A DNA stretch of 64,000 nucleotides, taken from the NCBI RefSeq assembly GCF_034651555.1, contig NZ_JAYEEQ010000018.1, forward strand, positions 1-64,000. The letters run 5' to 3'. A model generated the notes under the pieces. It did no database searches, was not told the origin of the DNA, and worked only from the letters and a program-made list of their open reading frames with translations. Shown piece by piece: positions 8,192 to 17,619 of this stretch. This DNA is from Aurantibrevibacter litoralis. Its GTDB lineage: Bacteria; Bacteroidota; Bacteroidia; Flavobacteriales; Flavobacteriaceae. The translations under genes were made by a program, and so were the position numbers. Numbering within the stretch: position 1 is the first letter of the stretch; every line of letters begins with the position of its first letter.

Positions 8192-9664
8192 ATGCAAGCT
8201 CATTTATCTAAAATTATCGGTGAAGGTCTTACGTACGATGACGTATTATTGGTGCCGGCATATTCCGAAATTCTTCCCAGAGAGGTTAATATTCAAACCA
8301 AATTCACGAGAAATATTGTTATAAATATTCCCATTGTATCTGCGGCCATGGATACGGTAACCGAATCCAAGATGGCAATTGCTATTGCGCAAGAAGGGGG
8401 TATAGGCGTATTACATAAGAATATGACTATAGAACAACAGGCCTTAAAAGTGCGTAAAGTGAAACGTGCAGAAAGCGGCATGATCTTAGACCCGGTAACC
8501 CTTCCCTTACACGCCAAAGTGAAGGACGCCAAAGCCAATATGAAAGAATTTAGTATTGGTGGCATTCCTATTGTGGATGCTCATGGGAAGCTCATAGGGA
8601 TTGTTACCAATAGGGATTTGCGATTCGAAAAAAATAATGACCGACCCATTTCCGAAGTAATGACTTCTAAAAATTTGGTTACGGTGGGTGAGGGCACTTC
8701 ATTGGAAGAAGCGGAAGATATTTTACAGGAAAATAAGATCGAGAAATTGCCAGTAGTCGATAAGGATTATAAGCTGGTGGGGTTAATCACTTTTAGGGAT
8801 ATCACAAAACTTACTCAAAAACCCATTGCCAACAAAGATCAGTATGGCAGGTTGCGTGTGGCTGCGGCTTTGGGCGTAACTCCCGATGTATTGGATAGAA
8901 CAACAGCTTTGGTGAATGCGGGGGTAGATGCCGTGGTGGTTGATACCGCCCACGGTCATACCAAAGGAGTAGTGAGTGTTCTTAAGTCCATTAAACTTAA
9001 ATTCCCTAATTTGGAAGTCATTGTGGGCAATATCGCGACCGCAGAGGCCGCTAAATACTTGGTGGATGCCGGGGCAGATGCTGTAAAAGTGGGTATAGGA
9101 CCTGGATCTATCTGTACTACTCGAGTAGTAGCAGGAGTAGGTTTTCCTCAATTTTCTGCCGTATTAGAAGTTGCTGCAGCTATAAAAGGGAGTGGCGTTC
9201 CGGTCATCGCAGACGGAGGCATTCGCTATACGGGAGATATTCCCAAGGCAATTGCAGCCGGTGCGGATACGGTAATGCTGGGCTCCTTATTAGCAGGCAC
9301 CAAGGAATCGCCGGGCGAAACTATTATCTACGAAGGACGAAAGTTTAAATCGTATCGAGGTATGGGTTCGTTGGAAGCGATGAAACAAGGCAGTAAGGAT
9401 CGGTATTTTCAGGATGTGGAAGACGACATCAAAAAATTAGTTCCGGAAGGTATTGTAGGTCGGGTGCCGTATAAAGGCGATTTATTTGAGAGCATTCATC
9501 AGTTTGTGGGCGGACTTAGGGCCGGAATGGGGTATTGTGGCGCTAAGGATATTGCCACGTTAAAAGATACAGGCAAATTCGTGAAAATTACCGCCAGCGG
9601 GATCAATGAAAGTCACCCTCATGATGTAACCATAACTCAGGAATCTCCAAACTACAGTAGGTAG
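8192..9664 (+). CDS. guaB: IMP dehydrogenase
   Basis: Converts IMP to XMP with NAD+, the committed step of GMP synthesis. 490 aa, full length. Two CBS domains (about 95-150 and 155-210) are inserted in the TIM barrel. The catalytic loop GPGSICTTR carries C308. IADGGIRYTGD, AAGADTVMLGS, the YRGMGSLEAM loop and the mobile flap with GRVPYKG are all present. The gene is monocistronic: it has its own promoter and a strong terminator at 9742-9776. Confidence 0.98.
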   Translation: MQAHLSKIIGEGLTYDDVLLVPAYSEILPREVNIQTKFTRNIVINIPIVSAAMDTVTESKMAIAIAQEGGIGVLHKNMTIEQQALKVRKVKRAESGMILDPVTLPLHAKVKDAKANMKEFSIGGIPIVDAHGKLIGIVTNRDLRFEKNNDRPISEVMTSKNLVTVGEGTSLEEAEDILQENKIEKLPVVDKDYKLVGLITFRDITKLTQKPIANKDQYGRLRVAAALGVTPDVLDRTTALVNAGVDAVVVDTAHGHTKGVVSVLKSIKLKFPNLEVIVGNIATAEAAKYLVDAGADAVKVGIGPGSICTTRVVAGVGFPQFSAVLEVAAAIKGSGVPVIADGGIRYTGDIPKAIAAGADTVMLGSLLAGTKESPGETIIYEGRKFKSYRGMGSLEAMKQGSKDRYFQDVEDDIKKLVPEGIVGRVPYKGDLFESIHQFVGGLRAGMGYCGAKDIATLKDTGKFVKITASGINESHPHDVTITQESPNYSR

Positions 9665-9741
9665 TGCAAGGGGTTTTGTATTGAATTGTCAGGAGTAGAA
9701 AACCCTAATTAGCTGGCACGTGTGTTTGAAATAAAACAGAG

Positions 9742-9776
9742 AAAAAGCCCTCTATTTTTATATAGAGGGCTTTTTT
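9742..9776. terminator. Bidirectional terminator, guaB / thioredoxin
   Basis: GCCCTCTAT / ATAGAGGGC (9747-9755 and 9762-9770), flanked by five As and six Ts that extend the stem, with a U-tract on either strand. It sits between the convergent ends of guaB and the thioredoxin gene and can serve both. Confidence 0.9.
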
Positions 9777-9805
9777 ATAATATCAATTGTCATTCTTTGT
9801 GCTGC

Positions 9806-10339
9806 CTATTTCCCTTTTGCTTCGTAGGTTTTCCAATCTTTATCTAAATACACATTGTCGCCAAAGTATTTCGCAATATTGAGAAAAGGCTGGGCTTTGT
9901 GATATCCGGGTAGTGGCGATAACATATTCATTTTTTCATCTAAAAAAATAGTGGTAGGATAACTTAATCGACCTTGCATTAAGGCGGCAGCTAACTCGTG
10001 GTAACCCGATCTTCCCGAAGGAACGTATTTATAGGTCTTTCCCTTATAGGTTAGCGGTTCCTTGCCTTCCCCATCCATTTTTACCATATAAAAATTTTCG
10101 GACATATATTTGGCAACCTCGGCATTCTGAAACGTATCCTTATCCATTTTTTTACACCAGCCGCACCAATCAGTGTACACATCTACGAACATTTTCTTTG
10201 GAGACGCCTCTGTTTCAGACAATTTTACGGCCTCATCCCAAGTTAACCAATTTACTTCTTGCCCCTTCATCTCAATCCCCAAGGTTAGCAAGAATAAAAA
10301 TAAAGGTACTTTTAAAAAAGATGCAACTGACGTATTCAT
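9806..10339 (-). CDS. Secreted thioredoxin-fold protein (CGWC active site)
   Basis: 177 aa with a signal peptide (residues 1 to about 27, ending EMKGQ) and one thioredoxin domain. The redox motif is TDWCGWCKK (C59, C62), and the cis-proline loop is in LSYPTTIF. The insertion between them (PLTYKGKTYKYVPSGRSGYHELAAALM) is typical of the thioredoxin_7 group in Bacteroidota. The likely job is disulfide reduction or delivery of electrons in the periplasm; the partner is unknown. It follows lysA on the same strand after about 60 bp and could be co-transcribed. Confidence 0.87.
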   Translation of the reverse strand: MNTSVASFLKVPLFLFLLTLGIEMKGQEVNWLTWDEAVKLSETEASPKKMFVDVYTDWCGWCKKMDKDTFQNAEVAKYMSENFYMVKMDGEGKEPLTYKGKTYKYVPSGRSGYHELAAALMQGRLSYPTTIFLDEKMNMLSPLPGYHKAQPFLNIAKYFGDNVYLDKDWKTYEAKGK

Positions 10340-10401
10340 AACAACATATTTTTTGGCTTTTGTCGAAAGACAATCAATAAACTAACGAAGAAAGCCTTCA
10401 T

Positions 10402-11643
10402 TTATTTTACCAATTTCTTTTCGGGCGTTGGCGCAAATAAGTCGTGCACATCAATTTGGGTTTTAATGAGGTCGTCAAAAGTTTCCCGTTCTCGAATTAA
10501 AATAGCCTTGTTCTTGTACCATAACACTTCCGGAGGTCTAAATCGGGAGTTGTAATTGCTCGCCATGGTAAAGCAATAGGCTCCGGCGTTGCTAAAGCAG
10601 AGAATATCCCCTTCTGAGATTTCACTGATCCTATGGTTGCTTGCAAAGGTATCTGTTTCGCAAATATACCCTACGACGGAGTAAAACCGTTCTTTTCCTT
10701 CGGGATGGGAAATGTTCCGGATTCGGTGGGTAGCGCCATAAAACATGGGGCGTATAAGATGATTAAAACCTGTATCTATGCCCGCAAATACAGTGGATGT
10801 GGTTTGCTTTACTACATTTACCTTCGCCAAAAAGAAACCGGCTTCACTTACCAAAAACTTACCCGGTTCAAATGCCAACGTAAGTTCTTTGCCATAAGCC
10901 TCACAAAACGTATTAAAACGTTCACTCAGTTTTTTGCCGAGCTCTTCTACATTAGTCTCTATATCTCCTTCCTTGTAGGGAACTTTAAATCCGCTGCCAA
11001 AATCGATAAATTCCAGATTTTTAAAATTTTTGGCGGTTTCAAATAAGATTTCGGAGGCATAAAGAAAGACATCAATATCTAGAATATCACTTCCCGTATG
11101 CATATGAATACCATTGATATTCATTTTGGTGAGTTCAATAATACGGAGAAGATGCGGTGTTTGGTGTATGCTAATGCCGAATTTGGAATCGATATGACCC
11201 ACGGATATTTTGGAATTTCCTCCGGCCATTACATGTGGATTTATCCGAATACATACTGGCACTTCCGGGTGTTTGGCGCCAAATTGCTCTAAAATTGACA
11301 AATTGTCGATATTAATCCGTACGCCAAGTGCCGCAGCTTCTTCAATTTCTTCTAAGGATACCCCATTTGGCGTAAATATTATAGCATCAGGTGAAAAACC
11401 AGCCATGAGTCCCAATTGCACCTCTTGTATAGAAACGGTATCTAAGCCACTGCCCAAACTATTCATTAAACGCAGTATTGAAATATTAGAGAGTGCTTTA
11501 GCTGCATAGTTCAGCTTTAGCTTTTTTACACCTTTAAAGGCATTGGTGAGCCTTTGAAACTGCGCTATTATTTTTTCAGCATCGTAAACATATACGGGAG
11601 CTCCGTGTTCGTTTACAATTTTAAGTAAATCGGCATGTTGCAT
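10402..11643 (-). CDS. lysA: Diaminopimelate decarboxylase
   Basis: PLP enzyme of fold type III that decarboxylates meso-diaminopimelate to lysine. From the chosen start it is 413 aa. The PLP lysine is K49 in LNYAAKALSN. HIDSKFGI, IDFGSGFKVPY, EPGKFLVSEAG, the second-subunit motif CETDTFA and the C-terminal GAYCFTMASNYNSRFRP complete the family pattern. The frame is open to 11691, but a strong promoter (11662-11692) occupies that extension, so ATG 11643 is used. dapD of the same pathway is in the window at 58 kb, unlinked. Confidence 0.96.
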   Translation of the reverse strand: MQHADLLKIVNEHGAPVYVYDAEKIIAQFQRLTNAFKGVKKLKLNYAAKALSNISILRLMNSLGSGLDTVSIQEVQLGLMAGFSPDAIIFTPNGVSLEEIEEAAALGVRINIDNLSILEQFGAKHPEVPVCIRINPHVMAGGNSKISVGHIDSKFGISIHQTPHLLRIIELTKMNINGIHMHTGSDILDIDVFLYASEILFETAKNFKNLEFIDFGSGFKVPYKEGDIETNVEELGKKLSERFNTFCEAYGKELTLAFEPGKFLVSEAGFFLAKVNVVKQTTSTVFAGIDTGFNHLIRPMFYGATHRIRNISHPEGKERFYSVVGYICETDTFASNHRISEISEGDILCFSNAGAYCFTMASNYNSRFRPPEVLWYKNKAILIRERETFDDLIKTQIDVHDLFAPTPEKKLVK

Positions 11644-11661
11644 TTTTATACAAATTTTTCG

Positions 11662-11692
11662 CAAAGCTAGCCAGAAATATGAGGTATTCAAA
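11662..11692 (-). promoter_or_regulatory. lysA promoter
   Basis: TTTG (11689-11692), 19-bp spacer, TAGCTTTG (11662-11669) on the minus strand. The spacing and both boxes match the Bacteroidota consensus. The leader would be about 12 nt. Confidence 0.7.
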
Positions 11693-11878
11693 AAAAAACA
11701 TCAATTTGTTAAAAATACAACAAAATGTTATATTTACATATTTTTGCATAGCAATAAATGTTTGGAAAGAGCTTCTTTTTTTGAACTCATTTAGGGCGTT
11801 TTCGTGCATTAAAAGACTAATTCTGCTTTAAAATTAATGTGTCTTTTTTTTTCGTTAGGCTATTAAACATTGGTTTCC

Positions 11879-11886
11879 TATTTTTG
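11879..11886 (+). promoter_or_regulatory. -7 element upstream of sucC
   Basis: TATTTTTG, 25 bp before the sucC ATG. No clear -33 box. It rules out the in-frame TTG at 11870 as a start. Confidence 0.4.
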
Positions 11887-11911
11887 CCATTCAATTAATT
11901 ACATACGAGAT

Positions 11912-13108
11912 ATGAATCTTCACGAATATCAAGGAAAGGAAATTTTAGCAAGTTTTGGCGTTCGCATTCAACGCGGGGTTGTAGCCCACAATGCAAAGGA
12001 AGCTGTAGATGCTGCAAAGCAACTCACTGCAGAGACGGGAACAGGGTGGCATGTGATCAAGGCGCAAATTCATGCCGGGGGTCGCGGCAAAGGAGGTGGC
12101 GTAAAGCTGGCAAAGAATTTAAAGGAAGTAGAAGAGATATCCGGACAGATTATTGGAATGAATCTTATTACACCTCAAACATCTGCAACCGGAAAGAGAG
12201 TGCATCAGGTGTTAGTGGCCGAAGATGTGTATTATCCGGGTCAGAGTGAGACAAGTGAATTTTACATGTCCGTTCTCCTCAATAGGAGCAAAGCGCGAAA
12301 TATGATTATGTATTCTACCGAAGGTGGTATGGATATAGAACAGGTAGCCGAAAAAACGCCACACCTCATATTTACAGAAGAAATAGATCCTTCAGTAGGG
12401 CTTCTTCCTTTTCAGGCCAGACGAATTGCTTTTAATTTAGGGCTTTCAGGTACGGCTTTTAAAGAAATGACAAAATTTGTAACCGCCTTATACCGAGCAT
12501 ATGTAGAAAGTGATGCTAGTTTGTTCGAGATCAATCCGGTTTTAAAAACGTCGGACGATAAAATCTTAGCGGTAGATGCCAAGGTTTCCATAGATGATAA
12601 TGCCCTGTATCGCAGGAAACAATATGCAGAAATGCGGGATTTACGAGAAGAAAGTCCGATAGAGGTAGAAGCCAGAGCGGTAGGTTTAAACTATGTAGAT
12701 TTAGATGGTAATGTGGGCTGTATGGTAAATGGTGCCGGACTGGCCATGGCGACTATGGATCTTATAAAAATGGCAGGTGGCGAACCGGCCAACTTTCTCG
12801 ATGTAGGGGGTACGGCAGATGCAAAAAGAGTAGAGGAAGCCTTTCGGATTATTTTGAAGGATCCTAATGTAAAAGCAATTTTAATTAATATTTTCGGCGG
12901 TATTGTCCGTTGCGATCGCGTGGCGCAAGGTGTGGTAGACGCCTACAAGAATATGGGTGATGCCATTAAGGTGCCTATTATCGTGCGTTTGCAAGGTACC
13001 AATGCGGAGTTGGCAAAGGATATTATCGATAATTCCGGCTTGGCGGTTCATGCTGCTGTACAGTTTCAGGAAGCCGCTGATAAGGTGAAAGCTGTGTTGG
13101 CTTCATAA
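11912..13108 (+). CDS. sucC: Succinyl-CoA ligase (ADP-forming) beta subunit
   Basis: 398 aa from ATG 11912, whose MNLHEYQGKEIL is the canonical family N-terminus. It makes succinate, CoA and ATP in the TCA cycle together with the alpha subunit. An ATP-grasp domain fills the N-terminal half (HAGGRGKGGGVKLA; FEINPV; DAKVSIDDNAL), and the CoA-ligase domain follows (NGAGLAMATMDLI, FLDVGGTAD, NIFGGIVRCD). sucD is not adjacent, which is common in this group. A terminator follows directly. Confidence 0.97.
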   Translation: MNLHEYQGKEILASFGVRIQRGVVAHNAKEAVDAAKQLTAETGTGWHVIKAQIHAGGRGKGGGVKLAKNLKEVEEISGQIIGMNLITPQTSATGKRVHQVLVAEDVYYPGQSETSEFYMSVLLNRSKARNMIMYSTEGGMDIEQVAEKTPHLIFTEEIDPSVGLLPFQARRIAFNLGLSGTAFKEMTKFVTALYRAYVESDASLFEINPVLKTSDDKILAVDAKVSIDDNALYRRKQYAEMRDLREESPIEVEARAVGLNYVDLDGNVGCMVNGAGLAMATMDLIKMAGGEPANFLDVGGTADAKRVEEAFRIILKDPNVKAILINIFGGIVRCDRVAQGVVDAYKNMGDAIKVPIIVRLQGTNAELAKDIIDNSGLAVHAAVQFQEAADKVKAVLAS

Positions 13109-13139
13109 CGCAAAAAAAAAACGGTAAAATTTATAACAG

Positions 13140-13168
13140 AGGCAGTATGGGATGTACTGCCTTTTTTT
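13140..13168 (+). terminator. sucC terminator
   Basis: Stem AGGCAGTA / TACTGCCT (13140-13147 and 13155-13162) with a 7-nt loop, followed by Ts. It lies 31 bp after the sucC stop. Confidence 0.88.
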
Positions 13169-13197
13169 GCATAGTGCTGTTTCTTAGGTTTCGTATG

Positions 13198-14262
13198 TTA
13201 CGGCTTCACAGTATGCGCTTCCCGGCTAAAGTCAACATTCTCTTTCGATAAAATTTCAATGGGAGAATACATTTTACTTTCGGGCAGCTTGCGATCCAGA
13301 ATAAAATTGGTTAAGGTTTTTACAGCATCGTATCCCTGTCGAAACGGTTTTTGAGAAATTAGGAAAGTGGCTTTGCCTGTTTTCAGACATTTTACATTTT
13401 CATCGGTACCATCAAATCCAATTATAGTTAGTTCTTTAGCTGTATGGGTCTCTAAACAACTAAGGTAGTAGGCTGTGCGGCTATTGGGAATAAAAACACC
13501 TTTTATTTCAGGTGTTGTTTGGAGTGCCATGCTAAATTTTTCTTTTAAATTTTCACTTTGGGAAAGGCTATATGTGTCTAAAAAGGAGCACGAAATGGGG
13601 ATATTATGGGTTTTGAAATAGGTTTTAAAGCCACTTATCCGTTTGGAAATGGTTTTGTTTACATCGCTATTGCCTTTAGATCTCACTATAAGTACAGCAC
13701 CTTGGTTGCCCAGAGAAAGATGCATTAACCTACCCGCTAAAATGCCGCTCATTTCTGCATCCTGACCAATAAAAGTTAGGTTGTTAAAACCCTGAAGGTC
13801 AATGTTGATAAACACATACGGTATTTTAGCCTCATCCAAGGCACCAATCATACGTTGTGTTTCATCTGTAAAATTAGGAGCAATGATAACGCCATCCGGT
13901 TTGGCATGGATCAAAGCCTCAAACTGTTTCAGATATGACGCTGCTTCAAATTGATCAAATGGAAAATTGCGAACACGAATTCCAAAAACTTCTACTTCTT
14001 CTTTAGCGGCCTCAATACCTAAATGTGGGGCTTTCCAGAAGATATTTTCCATATCAAATTTTGGGAGTAAGGTGGCCAAGGTAATGGTTTTGTTCATGGC
14101 CAGTGATCGTGCTACCTTGTTGATTTTAAAGTTATTTTTTTTAAGTATTTTTTTGATTAAGGCCTCCGTTTTAAGGGAAACCCCACCGCGATTATGAAGC
14201 ACCCGGTCTACAGTACCCGGTGAAACGTTAGCCTCCACGGCTATATCTTTAATGGTTTTCAC
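13198..14262 (-). CDS. LacI-family transcriptional regulator of the sugar locus
   Basis: 354 aa with a GTG start; an upstream in-frame ATG is followed after two codons by a stop. The N-terminal helix-turn-helix is KTIKDIAVEA and NVSPGTVDRVLHNRG, followed by the hinge helix NKVARSLA. A periplasmic-binding-protein-like effector domain follows (about 60-345), with GRLMHLSLGNQGAVLIVRS and IIGFDGTDE. The gene is divergent from susC. Palindromes of LacI type lie over its own promoter, upstream of susC and upstream of the DUF1080 gene, so it very likely represses itself and the locus until a sugar binds. The effector is unknown; a uronate or a keto-sugar derivative is inferred from the target genes. 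Confidence 0.93.
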   Translation of the reverse strand: MKTIKDIAVEANVSPGTVDRVLHNRGGVSLKTEALIKKILKKNNFKINKVARSLAMNKTITLATLLPKFDMENIFWKAPHLGIEAAKEEVEVFGIRVRNFPFDQFEAASYLKQFEALIHAKPDGVIIAPNFTDETQRMIGALDEAKIPYVFINIDLQGFNNLTFIGQDAEMSGILAGRLMHLSLGNQGAVLIVRSKGNSDVNKTISKRISGFKTYFKTHNIPISCSFLDTYSLSQSENLKEKFSMALQTTPEIKGVFIPNSRTAYYLSCLETHTAKELTIIGFDGTDENVKCLKTGKATFLISQKPFRQGYDAVKTLTNFILDRKLPESKMYSPIEILSKENVDFSREAHTVKP

Positions 14263-14276
14263 TGTTTCATTTTTGT

Positions 14277-14310
14277 CAAATGTAAAAATAATTTATGTGT
14301 GCGAACACTA
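14277..14310 (-). promoter_or_regulatory. lacI promoter with overlapping operator
   Basis: On the minus strand TACATTTG lies at 14277-14284, only about 15 nt before the GTG start. The palindrome-like TGTGTGCGAACACTA at 14296-14310 overlaps the -33 position. This is one of four copies of the same motif at the locus and suggests autoregulation. The predicted leader is under 10 nt. Confidence 0.6.
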
Positions 14311-14439
14311 GAGGGAAAAAAATGTACATTTTGGGTTGTCTGGTTGTGATGTGGTAGCATGCTATAATTGTATTATGTTAAATTTTAAGGGGATTTCATT
14401 CTTTTTTTCATTTTTTTTTTAATGTTTTATTTAAATAAT

Positions 14440-14460
14440 TACATTTGTGTGCGTACACTA
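14440..14460 (+). promoter_or_regulatory. susC promoter -7 box with LacI-type operator 1
   Basis: TACATTTG (14440-14447) runs straight into TGTGTGCGTACACTA (14446-14460). Bound repressor would cover the transcription start. The core GTGTGCGTACAC is a near-perfect palindrome of the LacI kind, with a central CpG-like GCGT. Confidence 0.7.
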
Positions 14461-14500
14461 TTAATAGTACTGCAAGGAATTTTAATATCTCGTGGTAATT

Positions 14501-14514
14501 TGTGTGCGTACACG
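14501..14514 (+). promoter_or_regulatory. LacI-type operator 2 upstream of susC
   Basis: TGTGTGCGTACACG repeats the operator core 55 bp downstream of operator 1 (start to start), within the predicted susC leader. A preceding TAATTTG resembles a -7 box one base short. Two sites about five helical turns apart could allow looping or a second start point. Confidence 0.65.
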
Positions 14515-14545
14515 TGCAATCTAACTCTAAAATTTAACAACAAGT

Positions 14546-17500
14546 ATGAAACAAATGAAAATTAATCGATTATTGTTGCTGCTTTTTTGTATTACGGCAG
14601 GACAATTGTATTCGCAGGGAACGCAGGTTTCCGGAACCATTCTAGACGATTTAGGGCAACCTCTGCCGGGTGCCAACATTCTTGAGGTTGGTACCACCAA
14701 CGGAGTACAGTCCGACTTCGATGGAAATTTTTCTATTTCTGTCGCTAACTCAAATGCAGTGCTTTCTGTATCTTTTATTGGGTTTAAGACCGTAGATTAT
14801 CCCTTAAATGGGCAAACTAGGCTTACCATCACTATGGAAGCTAGTGCCGATGCCTTAGATGAAGTTATTGTAGTTGGCTACGGTTCGCAGAAAAAAAGCG
14901 ATGTTACCGGGGCAATTACATCGGTTTCGGGCGAGGATATCAATATTACTCGAGAAAGCAATCCTTTAAATGCGCTTGCGGGTAAGGTTGCCGGGGTAGA
15001 CATTGGGATATCTAACAACGCACCGGGTAGTAATCCTAGTATTTTAGTTCGAGGAAGGAGTTCGCTCACCTTTTCTAATGAGCCCTTAATTGTAGTAGAC
15101 GGGATACCTTTAGAGGGTAGTCTTGGAGACGTTAATCCGGCTGATATTTCCTCTATTGAAGTCTTAAAGGATGCTTCCTCTGCAGCTATTTATGGGGCAA
15201 GAGGGGCTAATGGGGTTATTTTAGTAACCACTAAAAGGGGTGTTTCCGGTAAGCCTCGATTTAACTTTGACACCTATACAGGTTTTGCAGTACCCTTTAC
15301 AGAGTTTAATATGATGAATTCTGAACAATGGGTCGCTATGCGCAGGGAATCGCAACGTGCCGCAGCCGATCAAGACAATGGGTTGCCTGTAGGTACTAGC
15401 CCTATACCTTCTGTAGAAGATGCCTTAGAACCATTACAACTTCAAGCATTTAGGGATGGGGTAGATACTAATTTTCAAGATCTCGCCACACAGACCGGAG
15501 AGCAAAGCAATTACAATATTGGAGTGAACGGCGGCTCGGACAAAGTGCGATATGCCGTATCCTTAAATTATTTTAAGCAAGAGGGTGTTTTTAAATTGGC
15601 GGAGTTTGAACGATATACCTTTAGAGCCAATTTAGATATGGATTTAACCAAAAACTTAAAAGTTGGTATTTCGCAACAGGCCGGCTTTGGAGAACGACAA
15701 GATTCTAATCCTATAGGTGGTGTCTTGTCAAATAGTCCGTTGACAAGACCTTTCAATGCGGATGGAAGTCCAACTACCGATCCTTTGGCCGATGGTTTGG
15801 TTTGGAATCCGCTGAACGACCTGGACCGCAAAAACTTTATAGATAAGACGAAGAATTTCAGGTATTTTGCTAACATTTTTGCATCCTATAACCTATTCAA
15901 CAATGAAAGAATTGGAAATCTTAAGTACACCCTAAGTCTTCAACCTCAATTTGAGACCATCAGAAGAAATAATTTTCGCGGAACCCAAAGTGGTGTCGGA
16001 AGGGGAGTACGGAACGAGGCCAGTAAAACGGAAAGAATAAATACGTCGTACACCTTAGAAAATATCTTAAATTATAACATCGCATTTAACGAAAATCATG
16101 CCTTGGATGCCACTTTTCTGTATAGCTTTCAGGATTCGGAACGTGATTTCTTTACATTGGGCGTAAGCGGACTACCATCAGATACACAAACGTTCAACAA
16201 TTTAAGTGATGGGGAATTGGTCGATTTTAGGGATAGTTCATTAGATACCGAAGAATGGACTTCCTATATGGCTCGGGTTAACTATACTCTATTCAATAAG
16301 TACCTCTTTACCTTAACGGGTAGGTATGACGGATCTTCGAAACTTTCGCAAGGCAATAAATGGGGCTTTTTCCCCTCTGCAGCCTTTGCATGGAAAGTGT
16401 TAGAAGAGAATTTTATGCAACAACAAACTGTGTTTTCAGATCTTAAATTACGGTTGGGATACGGTGAGGTAGGTCGCAATCCTATAGCTCCTTTTGCTAC
16501 CTTAGGTGGTTTAGGCAGAACCGAAGGTTCTTTTGGCGGGCAGGCTGCCTTTGGGTTTTTGCCTCAGGATATTGCAAACCCGGATCTTAAATGGGAAACA
16601 ACAAAGACCTTTAATGTGGGTATAGATTATGCCATCCTAAACAATAGGATATCCGGGTCTATTGATTATTACTCCAATGAGACCGAAGACTTGCTGTTAA
16701 ACCGATTTTTACCGGCAACTTCCGGATTTCAATCCATTTTACAGAATGTGGGAAAAACCAGTGGCGAAGGGTTGGATGTCGTTTTAAGTGCGGTGTTAAT
16801 CGATTCCGAAAACTTTAAATGGTCTGCGGATTTTAATTATTCTGTAAACACCAATAAAATAGATGAACTTGCCAATGGTAAGGTAGATGATGTAGGGAAT
16901 AGATGGTTTATTGGGAAACAACTTAATGTGTTATATGATCGTGTTTTTGACGGTATTTGGCAATTGGATGAAGTCGCTGAAGCGGCCAGTTTTGGCAGAA
17001 GGCCCGGCGATATTAAATTAAAGGATTTAGATAACAATGGGGTGATTAATGATGATGATAGAAGAATTATCGGGCAATTAGACCCCAAATGGACCGGTGG
17101 TGTAACCAGTAGAATGCAGTATAAAGGTTTCGATCTTTCTTTTGCCTTATACACAAGACAAGGACATGTTACGAGAGCTCGTGTTTTGGAAACCTCGAAT
17201 ACCTTATTTGGAAGGTTTAATAATCTTAATGTTGATTTTTGGACACCAGAAAATCCAAGCAATACTTTCCCGAGACCCAACGCAAATCAGGAACGCCCAT
17301 TAGATTCGCAGGTTTTGAGCTTTATTGATGCCTCTTTTGTACGCGTTCGTAACATTACCTTAGGGTATAATTTTGCGCATAGCAGTAAAATAACGGAGAT
17401 ATTGGGGTTAGATCAATTTCGGATTTATGCTACGGCTCAAAACCCATTTTTGTTTACCTCTACAGATTTAGATGGACTGGATCCTGAAGTTGCAGCCGGT

Positions 17501-17596
17501 ACTCCGAATATTCAGGCAGGAAGCGCTGCTTTAGATCCGAATACGTTTATGCCAAGTCCTCGTACATTTTTATTTGGAATCAATGTTTCATTTTAA
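14546..17596 (+). CDS. SusC/RagA-type TonB-linked outer-membrane glycan importer
   Basis: 1016 aa. Signal peptide 1 to about 24 (LLLLLFCITAGQLYSQ), carboxypeptidase-regulatory-like domain about 27-110 (VSGTILDDLGQPLPGANI, SFIGFKTVDY), TonB-box region DEVIVVGYGSQKKSD (the SusC hallmark), plug about 125-225 and a large barrel to the C-terminal phenylalanine. It forms the channel beneath the SusD lid and imports oligosaccharides with energy from TonB. It starts the operon and lies behind two LacI-type operators. The substrate is not readable from the sequence; downstream enzymes point to a glucuronate-containing glycan. Confidence 0.96.
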   Translation: MKQMKINRLLLLLFCITAGQLYSQGTQVSGTILDDLGQPLPGANILEVGTTNGVQSDFDGNFSISVANSNAVLSVSFIGFKTVDYPLNGQTRLTITMEASADALDEVIVVGYGSQKKSDVTGAITSVSGEDINITRESNPLNALAGKVAGVDIGISNNAPGSNPSILVRGRSSLTFSNEPLIVVDGIPLEGSLGDVNPADISSIEVLKDASSAAIYGARGANGVILVTTKRGVSGKPRFNFDTYTGFAVPFTEFNMMNSEQWVAMRRESQRAAADQDNGLPVGTSPIPSVEDALEPLQLQAFRDGVDTNFQDLATQTGEQSNYNIGVNGGSDKVRYAVSLNYFKQEGVFKLAEFERYTFRANLDMDLTKNLKVGISQQAGFGERQDSNPIGGVLSNSPLTRPFNADGSPTTDPLADGLVWNPLNDLDRKNFIDKTKNFRYFANIFASYNLFNNERIGNLKYTLSLQPQFETIRRNNFRGTQSGVGRGVRNEASKTERINTSYTLENILNYNIAFNENHALDATFLYSFQDSERDFFTLGVSGLPSDTQTFNNLSDGELVDFRDSSLDTEEWTSYMARVNYTLFNKYLFTLTGRYDGSSKLSQGNKWGFFPSAAFAWKVLEENFMQQQTVFSDLKLRLGYGEVGRNPIAPFATLGGLGRTEGSFGGQAAFGFLPQDIANPDLKWETTKTFNVGIDYAILNNRISGSIDYYSNETEDLLLNRFLPATSGFQSILQNVGKTSGEGLDVVLSAVLIDSENFKWSADFNYSVNTNKIDELANGKVDDVGNRWFIGKQLNVLYDRVFDGIWQLDEVAEAASFGRRPGDIKLKDLDNNGVINDDDRRIIGQLDPKWTGGVTSRMQYKGFDLSFALYTRQGHVTRARVLETSNTLFGRFNNLNVDFWTPENPSNTFPRPNANQERPLDSQVLSFIDASFVRVRNITLGYNFAHSSKITEILGLDQFRIYATAQNPFLFTSTDLDGLDPEVAAGTPNIQAGSAALDPNTFMPSPRTFLFGINVSF

Positions 17597-17619
17597 TCTT
17601 AAATTTTAAAATATAAAAG

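Noticed and set aside
11643..11691. N-terminal extension of lysA
   Set aside because: The extension overlaps a strong TTTG-N19-TAGCTTTG promoter and does not match the family start.
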